NCBI RefSeq assembly: GCF_010093815.1
Contig: NW_022985549.1
Location: 124,001 to 188,000, forward strand
Source: Pseudovirgaria hyperparasitica
Lineage: Eukaryota > Ascomycota > Dothideomycetes > Acrospermales > Acrospermaceae
Length of the DNA stretch: 64,000 bases
Direction of reading: 5' to 3'
Below, one piece after another: positions 49,716-60,728 of the stretch. The translations under genes were made by a program, and so were the position numbers. Positions within the stretch are counted from its first letter, which is position 1; each line of letters begins with the position of its first letter. Under the pieces are notes generated by a model that saw only the letters and a list, made by a program, of their open reading frames with translations, made no database searches and was not told the DNA's origin.

Positions 49716-51579
49716 CAAAGCGTAGGATTGAAGGGTAATACTGTGCTGTGCAAGACAGTGAGTGCAAGACAAGACAGTGGGTGCATAGCAGGAATGGGGC
49801 ACACAAATGAGCACAACACCACCTCTCTCCTCTCTCTCTCTCCCTGCGCTGGGCTGTGCTGTGTGGGCTGGGCGGGCGTAAAGTGGTGGGTGGCTGCTGG
49901 CTGGCTGGCGGCTGTTCACTGCACTTACTGGCTGCGTGTTACTCGTGTTTTGGGGGGGTTCCGTCACTAATTGCAGTAGGTCGAGTAGCTTAAACTGCCC
50001 ACCACCACCACCACCATCACACTAAATTACTGGGGCGAGGGAAAATGAAAGTAGGTGGGTCCGTCTACTGGTCTTGGCGGGCAGTCGCAATTTGGGCTAG
50101 CCTTGCTTGTCAACTTTGTGTGGGAAAAGGGGGCATTAGACCTGGAGACAGCTATTACCTAGTAAGTAGTCCCACATCGCTCTACATACCACTCACAGCT
50201 CACCATTCATTACTCTCGACGCTCTGGGTTTGGCTGCCGTTTCACTTGTCTTGCTAGTCCACACTGGTGACGCGCGGCGACCGACCACATGTTGACAAGA
50301 TGGCAACGATCGATGGCTGTGGTGAGTAGGTCAGACCCTTATGCCCTCCCAGCCATGTATATGTATCTGGTAGTAGTCAATTAATTAAATCTTACAGACC
50401 ATTCATGACTTCCAAGGATAGTAACTATTCAATAAACATACCCAGGCAATACAATAATCATATATTCGCCGCTTCTCACGCCATCCATCAGCATCATCAG
50501 TGTCAGCTGTAATTAGTGGGGCCGAGAACGGTGCCGTACCCAGCCAGGTATGTAGGTACAGTAGATACCTACAACCCTCAGGTCTGTATGTAGATACCAG
50601 TGTCGTATTCAGGTACGTCTGCAAGGCCTGACACTGCACAGCCACCACCGTGCACACTTACATATCAATATCGATATTACCACTTCACCTCTCCCTCTCC
50701 AGCAAGATCCGTAACGATACGATTGTAGACGCGCGTGCCATTAGTATCACGGCCTGCCACTTAATCACTACTCTTCCACCCTCACCTATTGCTAGCACTA
50801 ACGACTATCTCCCTACCGCTGCGACGTTGGAGAATGCTGCTGTGCAACACTCCTCGTGCACGAAAGGCCCGGACCCGCTACCGGTTACGACATGAGCTGA
50901 TAGCTGCTAATACTGTACGTACGCAGGGAGCAAAAGTAAAAAAGGTCTGGGGCAGTCTGCGTTTGATCAGCCAACCCTAATAATGCCCCCAGCCCAGCCT
51001 AGCCCGGCCGCCCTCCGAGCCGCAGCCTACATGCGACAGACACACTGTCTTTGTGCTGTGCTGACCATGATACAGTCTTAGGTATCTCATTCATTATAGT
51101 ATTGCTGATGTGGCTGTTCGACCTTGACACGCTGACTGACTGACTGCTGTTTCCAGATTCTTCTTATCTGGCTCATAGCTATCTACAACACCATGCTCTA
51201 ACAACCCGCAAGATTTCGAGCCTATCAGCCATGGCCGTTAAGCTCTCAAACACTCGTCAATTGATCAACATTCTCCTTTTGCGTGATAAGATGTCATAAA
51301 TGTCATTGCTCAACAGACTGTGCCCGTGTCCACACACGCCTCCGTTCCAGCCCCCTGCAAGAATGCGGGGCCGTGTATATTTCCGTCTACTATGGAGTGC
51401 AGCAATGACGACGCAGATGGCAGTCTGACTGACACACACAACTTTCTCCACATATCTTGCACTCTATGCCCTACCAACTACCAACTGCTACATACACTGT
51501 TTGCGCACGCAAACCCATTGATGCCTGAAGAACCAGCAAGCGTCCGTGTCCAAAACAGCAAGCCGCCTTGCACCCTTAA

Positions 51580-52197
51580 TCACGCACTGGACGAACATGT
51601 CGTAACAGTCTCACCGGCCGGCGCACCAGCCGAGCTGTCCATCACATTCGGCGCCGGACCCCCATTCATCACCACGATCTGAGCCATGCTCTCCTCGGAG
51701 AAGCCAGCCTTGGCCAAGATCTTGAGCACAATCTCAGTCTTCGCATCGCAGTACGGATTCAGTTCAAGCTGCTGCCGTGCAAGCTCCATCTTGACATCCC
51801 CATACTCCTTCCTCAGCGCCTCGTCCCGCCTCAGCACATCTCTGAGCGCAAGGTGATTCAGCAGTCCCAGACACCCCTCGACGCAAACATACACGTTGCG
51901 CGTGGGCAACAACTCGGGGTGTCGGAACGCGTGGCGGTCCTGCACCCCAAAATCGCCTCTGTAGACGTAGCCTCCTTTTTCGAGCAGGGCGGCAAAGACG
52001 CTGTCCAGCGCCTCGCGCTTCACCACTATGTCCACGTCTATGATCGCCTTGGCGGGTAGGAGGGGGACGGACGTGCTGCCGACGTGCTCGATCGAGAGGT
52101 AGGATCCTGCTGCGAGGATCTGCTCGAGGGATGCCTTGATCTCTTCGAATTGCGATGGCCAGGCTGGGTCGTATGGTACTACTACGATTGGTGCCAT
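51580..52197 (-). CDS. GrpB/UPF0157 family protein (nucleotidyltransferase fold)
   Basis: Intronless, 205 residues, ATG at 52197. Domain start VVVPYDPAWPSQFEEIKASLEQIL and the core IEHVGSTSVPLLPAKAIIDVDIVV are diagnostic of the GrpB family. HVGSTSV-PAK-IIDVDI is the nucleotidyltransferase-like motif, with GS and paired Asp residues that would bind metal and nucleotide. Further segments are RHAFRHPELLPTRNVYVC and LNHLALRDVLRRDEALRKEYG. The family is mainly bacterial but present in many fungi; no substrate is established. The last 25 residues (SSAGAPAGETVTTCSSSA) are a non-conserved tail. Lack of introns and a bacterial-type family leave an old transfer possible, though nothing in base composition singles it out. 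Divergent from the DUF1365 gene. Confidence 0.88.
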   Translation of the reverse strand: MAPIVVVPYDPAWPSQFEEIKASLEQILAAGSYLSIEHVGSTSVPLLPAKAIIDVDIVVKREALDSVFAALLEKGGYVYRGDFGVQDRHAFRHPELLPTRNVYVCVEGCLGLLNHLALRDVLRRDEALRKEYGDVKMELARQQLELNPYCDAKTEIVLKILAKAGFSEESMAQIVVMNGGPAPNVMDSSAGAPAGETVTTCSSSA

Positions 52198-52644
52198 GAT
52201 TGGAGATGCGCTGGGTATCTAGAGATGCCATGCGATGGGCAGACCATCGGTCTTGTTTATCATGTCACTTTGCCGTCGGTGTAGATTTCCGAACAGCTGT
52301 GGGTTTACCTGCGGTGTCGGCATTGGGCAGCGGGCCTTGTGAGGCTACCTTAGCGCAGGTACTTGGAACCATCCAGCAGCAGTTGAGCTGTCCGGATGTC
52401 ATGATAACAGTCTCTCAATTCTATGAATTTATTATCCTAGACTTGATCAGGAATGGACAGAATACATGGCATATCATTCATGCTGTTTGCAACAACCTCG
52501 CTGGATATTTCAACCATGTGTCAAAATATCGATCGGAATGGTGACGTTTTGAACCGATCAGCCTATGCCCAAAGCGGGTAGCGTCTACTCAACACTGTAG
52601 GTAATCAGACTCCGTTCACGAATGAATTATATTCCTCCAACTCC
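52198..52644. promoter_or_regulatory. Divergent promoter region of GrpB-type and DUF1365 genes
   Basis: 447 bases between divergent starts. No individual element can be named. Confidence 0.45.
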
Positions 52645-54998
52645 ATGTTCGCAGCAAAGCCAAGTACGCGTACAATGCACAATGGAACACATCCTACATT
52701 GAAAATACCATGGACCATTGGCTTACTTTCCATAATACATGTGGCGCAAATATATCACCTGCAGAATGGAGATAAGAGCTTGGTTTGGACCGTGACGGTC
52801 CAGCTGATTTTAATCATTCAGAGGACTGTCGATACCTATCTATACGACACTGGAAGCAGCCTCGCGACAGACTTGGTCTTGTATATCGTTCTTGGAGCCA
52901 CCCAGGCCGGACTCGTAGATCGAGCAGGCGTTTCACAATTGCTCTCTCGCTTTATCGATCATGTATCAAGCCATCTGGTTGCCGCGTTTGTATCGACAGT
53001 CATTCTACTCATCCCTATAGGATGGATAAGGCCATCGGGGACTGGGACGAGCACTTCTTCCAAGCTCGCCAATAGCCCGTTCAGGCCACTGCTTCTGCCC
53101 TGTAAAACAACGCATGCACGTGTCTTTCCCAAGAAACATTCATTCGGATATTCCTACCTGTTCGTGGGCGTTCCTGTTGGTTGGCATGGGAAGGTCGGGT
53201 CTCTGCTATCCGTCGACACCCACTGCTGCTTTGATGGAAACGAAGATAAGGGCTGGTTTCATGTCCAAGCAGGAGACTACCTGGAGCGTGGCAGTGAGGA
53301 ACTCGATCTGAAAGGAAAGCTTCATGCATATCTGGAGTCACAGGTGAGTAACAGCTCAAGCTAAAGGAGCCATGACTGACCTCTTTCCAGGGCGTGAAGA
53401 GCGAAGAATGGACTCATGCGTACCTGGTGACCGCGCCCAAGTTTCTGGGCTACTCCTTCAATCCGGTCTCCTTCTGGTACATCTACTCGGACGACTTGAC
53501 CCTCAAATACATGATCCTGGAAGTGAACAACACCTTCGACGAGCGCCGTATCTACCTCCTCAAAGCAGGCGATGACGCAGGAAACGGTACCACAACCAGC
53601 AGTACGCCAAACCCCAAGCCTCCCAAGCGCTTCACAAACGTCTGGACAAAAGACTTCCACGTATCCCCCTTCAATTCTCGCAAGGGCACATACTCCCTCT
53701 CAGCACTCAACCCGCTTGCTCAGTCCCCTGACATCCAAATCGACAACACCATCACGCTCAAGTCATCAAAACACCACCCCAAACTCGTCGCCCGCGTCTT
53801 CTCCACCTCCGCCCCCCTTGACCCTCGCACCCTCAATCTACGGCAAACAACACGCTTCATCACGGCCTGGTGGTGGGTCGGCCTCGTCACCTTCCCGCGA
53901 ATCGTCCGAGAGGCAGGCAAGCTCTTCTTCAGACGCAAGCTGCACGTCTGGTATAGACCAGAAGTCGACCGCCAAAGCATCGGCCGCACCCCAACAGCAG
54001 AAGAATCGTACGTGCCTTTCTCCTCCTCCAGCCTACTACTCCCCTATCGTACAAAACTAACACCACAACCACCTCCCAGCACCCTCGCCCCCTTCATAAC
54101 ATCCCACATCCAAGCCCTCCTCACACACACCCCAACACCCCTATCCCTAACCCTCTCCTCCCCCATCCCTTTCTCCACAACAACAACACCACAAAGCACA
54201 ACACCCACAACACAAAGCACAACAACAACAACAACAACCCTCACCTCCCCCCCAACCCCAACCCCACCCCCCAACTCAACCCCACACCTCACCCTCACCA
54301 TCCTCTCCCCAGCATTCTACTCCTCCCTCACCTCCCACCCAACCCTCCTCTCCGCCCTCTCCGCCGCCGCCCTCCACAAAGACCCCTCCTCCCGCACCGC
54401 TTACACAAACTCCCCGCTCCTCCTGCGCGCCTTTGCACATCCGCCGCCGTGCGCGGTTCGGGAGGTTTTGCTTGGTGGTGGTGGTGCTGGTGCTGGTGCT
54501 AGTGATACTCAAAAGCATCGAGAATCTGAGTCTGAGTCTGAGTCTGAGTCACGTGCAATTCTATGGAAAATAACACTCCCCCTCGAAGCATTCCGCTGGC
54601 GCGTCCTCGCTCTTCTCAGAACACCCTTCCGGGATATCTTCCGGCATATCTTCCGCCCGAAACCCGGCACCAGCACAAGCACCACCACCAGCACCACCAT
54701 CACCGAAACAGACACATACGTCCGCGCACGCTTCCCGGCCGAGCACGCGGCGCGCTATCGGCGCGCTGCTGCGAGGGTCATTCTAGCTAGTAGGCTTGCT
54801 GCTGGTTTTGAAGCGGCAGGAATGTGGGTTGTGGATTTTGTGGATTTGGTGCTGAGGGTGGGGATGGTGTGGGTTGGGCTGCGTGGACTGGGGTTGTTCG
54901 GAGGAGGAGGAGGAGGAGGAGGAGATCAGGGGTGGTGGGCATGGGACCGGGTTGTGCTGGGGAGTTTGGTGCATTTGTGGGGGATTTTGAAGGGGTGA
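52645..54998 (+). CDS. DUF1365 family protein with membrane segments
   Basis: Best model: exons 52645-53343, 53391-54007 and 54080-54998 (introns 47 and 72 bp), 744 residues. The N-terminal 150 residues hold about three hydrophobic segments (VQLILIIQRTVDTYLY, LVLYIVLGATQAGLV, LVAAFVSTVILLIPIGWI). The DUF1365 domain follows: HARVFPKKHSFGYSYLFVGVPV, then WTHAYLVTAPKFLGYSFNPVSFWYIY, VNNTFDERRIYLL, KDFHVSPFN and HHPKLVARVF. Bacterial DUF1365 proteins often sit beside cyclopropane-fatty-acid synthases, so a lipid-related role has been suggested; it is unproven. Intron 2 is supported by a GTACGT donor, a CTAAC branch site about 20 bases before the CCCAG acceptor and a Ser/Pro translation, yet it has no stop and is a multiple of three, so it could be retained. 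The C-terminal third contains a Thr/Pro/Gln-rich insert and a poly-Gly run, then ends in a hydrophobic segment. Confidence 0.85.
54110..54305 (+). repeat. CA/CAA/CCC-rich low-complexity coding tract
   Basis: Almost purine-poor on the forward strand (ACAACA and CCCCAACC-type units), encoding Thr/Pro/Ser runs inside the DUF1365 protein. Further in the same exon come a TCTGAG hexamer run (about 54524-54549) and GGA repeats (about 54901-54922). Confidence 0.8.
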
Positions 54999-55306
54999 AG
55001 TTTTGAGCTATGTAGAAGTGTTTTTTATAACGAAAATGGTTCACAGGAAATATATGATGATGATAGTGGTGCTAGTAGGCACAGTATAACAGCTAGTGGG
55101 GAGTCGTGTGTTGTGATGTATCGTCTACGATTTAGAAAAAAAGGACTACTGCTGCTGAACTTCGACCCCCTCCCCTGCCCCATGCCACCACTCCATGATA
55201 TCCTCCTGGCTATCAACAACAACATCATCATCATCATCACATGAAATCTCGTAAACACCGCCTTCGCCGCTCAATGTTGGGAGTTTATGCTTTTTTCTTC
55301 TTCCGA
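54999..55306. other. Convergent 3' intergenic region
   Basis: 308 bases between the stops of the DUF1365 and aldolase genes; a TCA/ATC microsatellite lies at about 55215-55240. No gene. Confidence 0.4.
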
Positions 55307-55405
55307 TTATGCCTGCCCAGCAGCCGCAAAGTCATCGAGCGCCTCCTCGACACGCGCCTTCATCGTCTTCTCACCCTCACGGACCCACACACGGGGGTCG
55401 TACTT

Positions 55406-55441
<36 letters not shown>

Positions 55442-56863
55442 ACTGCCATCATGTCAGAATCGCAACTTGCAGTACTGCCACCCTGAAAGAGTTGACTTAC
55501 ACTTGGGTCTTCAGGTATTCAATGTTCTTGGTAACGTAGTCGCGAACACCGATGAGGTAGCCCCATTGCATATCGGTGTCGAGATTGACCTTGACCACGC
55601 CGAAGCTGATGGCTTGCTTGAACTCCTCCTTGGTTGATCCCGAGCCACCGTGGAAGACGAAGAAGACTGGCTTGGAGCTCTTCGCGGAGATCTTCTCTTG
55701 GACGAATTTCTGGTGCTTACCGAGGAGTTCGGGGTGGAGCTTGACGTTTCCTGGCTTGTACACACCGTGCACGTTGCCGAAACCGGCGGCAATGGAGAAG
55801 TAAGGCGAGATGGGTGCGAGAGTGTTGTAGATCTCGAGAATGTCCTCGGGCTGCGTGTAGAGGGAGTTGTTGTCGACATCTTCGTTGTTGACACCGTCTT
55901 CCTCACCACCGGTAATACCAATCTCCATCTCGAGCCACTGCTTCATCGGTGCAGCGCGCTTTAGGTACTTGGCAGTGGTCTCAATGTTGAATTTGACCTC
56001 CTCCTCAGAGAGATCGATCATGTGCGAGGAGTATAGAGGAGTACCGGTCAGCTTGAACTCGGCCTCATCGGCTTCGAACTATCAAAATTTAGCCTAGCCA
56101 TTGATGCGGTTGAGAGTGATTGTGTACTGACCATGCCGTCCAGCCATGGCAGGAGCTTCTTTGCGCAGTGATCGGTGTGGAGGATTACTACAAGTTGTTA
56201 GTCTTTCACACTAGAGTTTCATATTCGAATGCCAATCAACTCACCTGGGATTCCATAATGAGGCGCAACTGCGCGAATATAATGCGCGGCAGCGACGGCA
56301 CCGGCTACGGAGGCCTCACGCTTCTCAGAGCTGTCGGGGAGACCCTTGCCAGCAAAGTAACTTGTATTCTAGTCAGCGCCATGTTCCTGACAGATCCCCG
56401 TATAAACGTACGCAGCTCCGCCTTGGGAGCACTGAAGGACGATTGGGGACTTCTTGTCCTTGGCAGCCTCGAGAGCGGCAACTGCGTGACCACGTTAACA
56501 AAGCGTTAGGGTGTATAGAGTGACTGGTACATACCAACGGTGCTGGAAGATGTTACGTTAATGGCGGGAATAGCGAATTGCTTCTCCTGAGCGTATTGGA
56601 AGACCTGCGCATAGCTGTCAGCCCCTCCCTATCTCTCGAGTATCTTGAGGTCCCGCATCCAAGTGACTATGAATTTTGAACTCCATGTCATCCTACACAG
56701 GCTGTAAAGAGTATGGAAGAAGCATCGGTCGTACCTTGAGGACATCATCGCCGTAGATGACCTAGAGCGCAGAAGTCAGTAACCCGAGGTTCTTTGCAGA
56801 TCTACTGTTCGAGCAAGAGATACGTACGCCGGGCTTTATGTTGAGGTCTGAAAGGATACCCAT
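55307..56863 (-). CDS. FBA1: Fructose-1,6-bisphosphate aldolase, class II
   Basis: Zinc-dependent glycolytic enzyme that reversibly splits fructose-1,6-bisphosphate into dihydroxyacetone phosphate and glyceraldehyde-3-phosphate. Eight exons in gene order: 56828-56863, 56735-56761, 56535-56604, 56412-56481, 56245-56360, 56132-56187, 55501-56078, 55307-55442. Together they give 362 residues, close to the 359 of the yeast enzyme. Assembled sequence shows SSSTVVAALEAA, PVILHTDHCAKKLLPW (zinc-ligand His110 and catalytic Asp112), ENGGTGG-equivalent ITGGEEDGV, GFGNVHGVYKPGN, FVFHGGSGST and VNLDTDMQW, then GNPEGADKPNKKKYDPRVWVREGE. All seven junctions preserve frame and restore conserved residues. 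Exon 2 is a 27-nt microexon encoding VIYGDDVLK and is followed by the longest intron seen here (130 bp). Seven introns is many for a highly expressed fungal gene. Intron 6 has a GTCAGT donor. Confidence 0.95.
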
Positions 56864-58767
56864 TGCGCTGTAGACTGATTGGTGTTTTTATATGGTTGTA
56901 TTGAGAGGAATTGGTGATGTGGAAGACAGAGGAAGAGGAAGAAGAGCGGTGCGCGGAGTGAAAGGTTTTACGTATAGTCGGGGCTCAAGATACAACCCCC
57001 CACCTTAGCGATGAACGCATAGCGTGAATGGGCGGGAGGGGCAGCCAAGTCAGCCAAGTTCCCTGACGCGCGCGGTCCCATGAATCAGATTCAGACATTC
57101 ACACCCGGTATCCACCGATCCGTTAAATCTCTCGTACGGCTACGGACTGATGGTGTAAGAGGTGACATGCTGCAATCTTCATCTCTTCTCGGCAAGACAT
57201 TGTTGATTGTTTGAGGTCGTGATACATTGCTTGGCATCCGTTGTCTATCGCGGCATTATTCTTGTCAGTGCGGTATCGGTCGGACGCTGCATCCACAAAT
57301 CCTTCACTTCGCCATCTTTGGATCGATAGGCCTTCGTCTGCCAATACCACGACTTGCATCAATTGCTTCAACATGCCGCCAATGACTTGTCGTTCATCTA
57401 TGGTATCTGTTTCGCAGTACTCAGTGCCCGAGTAACCTCCAATGTCGCTTTCATAGCCCTGTGGGCTGCTTGTTCTAAGTCCTTCACTTCCATTCGAGCG
57501 AAGACGGCTTGATTACAGCCATGCGTACGACCTGGGCGCCCATCATGGGATTCTGTCCAACACTCTGTGTCCAATGTCTCTTTGTTGTATGCAGCAAGCC
57601 TATGCGAACTTGCAATCGGTCAGATGGATGCGTGTCAGAGGCAGGTCTATCCTGACACAACACTCCACGGTCTCCACCAAGCCAGGGCAAGGTCATCTCC
57701 TTCAGCGAATCAGAGCAATTCATTTGCATATCCAGTTCGAGTAATGGGCCGTGGACCAAATGTTACCACAATAACGCTGTAGCTATCGGTTCAATATGAG
57801 ACGTATTCGAGCCTATTCGAGGCTTCACATATCGCAGCAGCAGACTCCGGTTCCGAGGCGTTTAGGTCCTGTGTGGACCGGTACTAGCCGTCCATACAAG
57901 GACGTATATGGAGGCCGTCGATATCCTCGGTAACAACAAGCTTCCACTCGTCTATCCGTCGTTGCATTCAGGATTAGATGGAACTTCGATCATGAGTGTC
58001 AACTTATTCAGCTTCGAGGCAGTACAGACAGTTCTACGGCCGCTCTTCGTGGAACATTTCTCTCACTTGTCAACTATCTTCGACCAAAAACCCGTGTCGG
58101 AGGAAGGACAGATCGCCCCGAAACACCGTCGCTGGCTTGGTTATGTTGAGAGCAACAGAGCACAGAAAACTATAACGCCAGAGCATTGGCTGCACACTGA
58201 AGCCGCTCATGCAGCATACAGTGTCTAGATCCGCAAGAATCAGATATAGCCCAGCCATCACCGACGAGATGAGCATGTTGTCGCGAGAACGATCTAATTT
58301 CGACACATAGGACGAATGTGATCACAATCCACAAAAGCACGATATCGCGACGTCGCAGAACGACTGTGATCACAATTCACAAAAGCACGACGTTGGGACG
58401 TCGCTGATGAAGCTTCGAAGCTTCGAAGTTGGGATGCTGTTGGTGGCGCTGGCTGACAAACCATGGATCCATCTATCATCAGACATGAAGAGTGTTTGTG
58501 GCACCATTATCGCCAGGCCTAGATGATTGCTAATACTCACAATCATCACGGTATACTTCCGTATAAGGCCTTCTAGGCTGCGTGCGTGAAATGTATAAAG
58601 GCGCATATCACCCCGTCGCCCATGAAGTCGAAAGCAAGCCCCAGTCTTGGTTTCTTATTACGTCTTCAACTCTATCCTATTGACATATCTTCCAATCATA
58701 ATCTCTTCCTCGCTACGACAGCTCAGTTCAGTTCACCCCTCGACACTCGTGAGACGTGACAAACAGT
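56864..58767. other. 1.9-kb region without a supported gene
   Basis: The first 250 bases are the aldolase promoter and leader, with a C-rich stretch at about 56993-57001. The forward frame 57908-58228 (106 codons, ATG start) has no recognisable content. A 48-bp tandem duplication lies at 58312-58407 (separate entry). The 58600-58767 segment is the pyrimidine-rich leader of the NmrA-like gene. Confidence 0.4.
58312..58407. repeat. 48-bp tandem duplication with TGTGATCACA palindromes
   Basis: Two directly adjacent units, 58312-58359 and 58360-58407, align over their whole length with about seven mismatches. Each contains the perfect palindrome TGTGATCACA in its first half, a shared CACAAAAGCACGA and a GACGTCGC end. 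Immediately downstream is a shorter AGCTTCGA repeat at about 58410-58430. Confidence 0.9.
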
Positions 58768-59766
58768 ATGGCCTCATCAATCAAGAAAGTCGCCATACTT
58801 GGGGTAAGTTTACCACCGAGGCTGCATATCTCTAACTCTTCAACTGATTGTCCACTTAGGCAGGTGGTAACATAGGCAAGCATGTGCTTGCAGCTCTCGT
58901 GAAGCAGTCTTTCGATGTTACCGTTGTCTCCAGACCCACTTCAACCTCCACATTCCCGTCACATATTCACGTTGTAAAGACTGAATACACTCCATCCGAG
59001 CTAGAGAAAGCTTTCGTAGGCCAAGATGCAGTCGTCAGTTTGGTTAGTGGCGACGGTTTCGCCGACCAAGTGAAAATTGTTGATGCAGCCATCGCCGCCG
59101 GTGTTAAAAGATTCATCCCCAGCGATTTCGGCTCAGACACCACGAATCCGAAAGCTGTGGAGGCCGTACCCATTTTCCATCACAAGCGCCAGGTCGTCCA
59201 GTACCTCGAGAGCAAGGAGGACCAGATATCGTGGACCGCCATCGTGACTGGCTTCTTCATTGACTTTGTAAGTCACCTTCAGGACCCACGTATACGAAGT
59301 CTCACACTCGCAGTGCCTTGCCTATAAATTAATTCCCATTGACGCTGGCAACAAGACAGCTGTCATATCTGACGGTGGTGACGTACCTTTCTCGGGCACC
59401 ACCTCAGAAAATGTTGGTCTCGCGACCGCAAGGGTCCTCGAGAAGGAAAGTGAGACGAAGAATAAATATGTCTTCGTGTCATCTTTGACTACGACTCTGA
59501 ACGAGCTTGTGGCTGTATACGAAAAGACTACTGGCTCTAAATTCAGCGTTACCCACGAGAGCACCGAAGAGGTGACAAAGACGAACTTGCAGAAGTTACA
59601 ACAGGGCGACTTCAGCGCCATTGGTCCTCTGATCCTAGCTTCTGCGTTCAGGAAGGAAGCTTGGGGTGATCTGAGAACGCTTGGAAGTGAGTCGTGGAAT
59701 GAGAGACTTGGACTACCAGCTGTGGATGTTGAGGATGTTGTGAAGGCTGTCGTCTCCGCAAAATGA
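58768..59766 (+). CDS. NmrA-like/isoflavone-reductase-like NAD(P)-binding protein
   Basis: Atypical short-chain dehydrogenase of the PCBER/NmrA group. Exons 58768-58803, 58860-59267 and 59314-59766 (introns 56 and 46 bp), 298 residues. The nucleotide-binding motif is split by intron 1 and restored as VAILGAGGNIGKH (GAGGNIG at 12-18). Conserved follow-ups are VVSRPTS, AVVSLVSGDGFADQVKIVDAAIAAGVKRFIPSDFGSD and HHKRQVVQYLESKEDQISWTAIVTGFFIDF, joined to CLAYKLIPIDAGNKTAVISDGG. The Lys in HHKRQVV matches the catalytic or NADPH-contacting Lys of isoflavone reductase-like enzymes. Family members act either as NADPH-dependent reductases or as redox sensors like NmrA; a role here cannot be assigned. 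It has no adjacent biosynthetic partner. Confidence 0.92.
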
Positions 59767-60728
59767 TTCCGGAACAATCGTACACCAAACGAGGTACTGG
59801 AACCGGAATGTCAGAAAGCATGTGTACAGAGTTCAATTCAAAACTGCACGAGCTCATTATCATCACATGCGCATGCATCCATTCACAGACATCGCATTTC
59901 TCAATAGCCAGCCCAACCCACGCCGCACCATTTCTCTCATGCATGCAGCCACACTAACACGATCCAGCGCTCGCTGTACTATCTATTTTCGTAATATCGT
60001 CCCCACAGCTCAGCTCACGTCTCACAAAGTGTCACAAACCAAAACCCTCTCAGCTGGTCGATCGCCCCACATCCTCGGCCGCACCCGAGTCCAGATCTTC
60101 CAGGCACAAGTATCACCACCAACACCATTCATCTATGTAACTACAAACATTCCTAAAACAACAAGAACAGCTCTATACAGCCCGCTTCGCCGGTTCATCG
60201 TTTACTTATCCTGTCACAGCCCACCAGAACACTCCCAAGATTTGTCTCTATCATCAGACTAGACTCACTCCCTCGCTCTACCCTCGCTCTCCTGCATCCA
60301 TCTGCCCCGCCTCTTCTCGTATAGGCGGGGCATACGCCTGCGATAACCTTCCTTACCGGAGCGCCGTGCGCACATCTCTGGCTACACGTTGTGTGTCTGT
60401 CTGTGTCTCTGTGGCTCTGTGGCTATGGTCGTCATGTTCTGGACTTCATCCGACAGGGACCTCCTTGCCTTGGTGATGTGCCAAAATAGAAGATTCGGTG
60501 TCATTGCTGCTATTCAATACTACTACTCACTAATGAAACCTGTGCTCGTATTCAGATCCAGCTGGCGTGGTGGAGTGGAGGTGGTAGATAGATAGGATAT
60601 AAAAGGACATTGGGTACACTCGGTGATACGCGAACGGATGGATGGATAGCATCACGTTGTCTGCGTAGTGATTTCCTTTTGACTTGCCTTTATTATCCTG
60701 AGTATTTGCGACCTAGTCCTCGTAAAAT
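59767..60728. other. Intergenic, nothing recognised
   Basis: About 960 bases between two forward genes. A TGTGTCTGTCTGTGTCTCTGTGGCTCTG-like run occurs near 60390-60422. The frame 59822-60262 is compositionally biased and lacks homology. Confidence 0.4.

Larger units (their letters stand above)
49007..51579. other. 2.6-kb gene-free region upstream of the FLC and GrpB-type genes
   Basis: The longest interval without a supported gene. The half next to the FLC start is rich in simple repeats (separate entries) and strongly strand-biased in G/A content. The rest contains GGTA/TACC-type short repeats around 50340-50660 and scattered short frames without homology. It may carry a long FLC leader, a non-coding transcript or both; nothing in the sequence decides this. 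Confidence 0.4.

Noticed and set aside
57908-58228. 106-codon forward frame with ATG start
   Set aside because: No recognisable motif, no exon structure and atypical composition; could be real but cannot be supported.
58312-58407. CRISPR-like repeats
   Set aside because: Only two adjacent diverged units with no spacers, in a eukaryotic genome.
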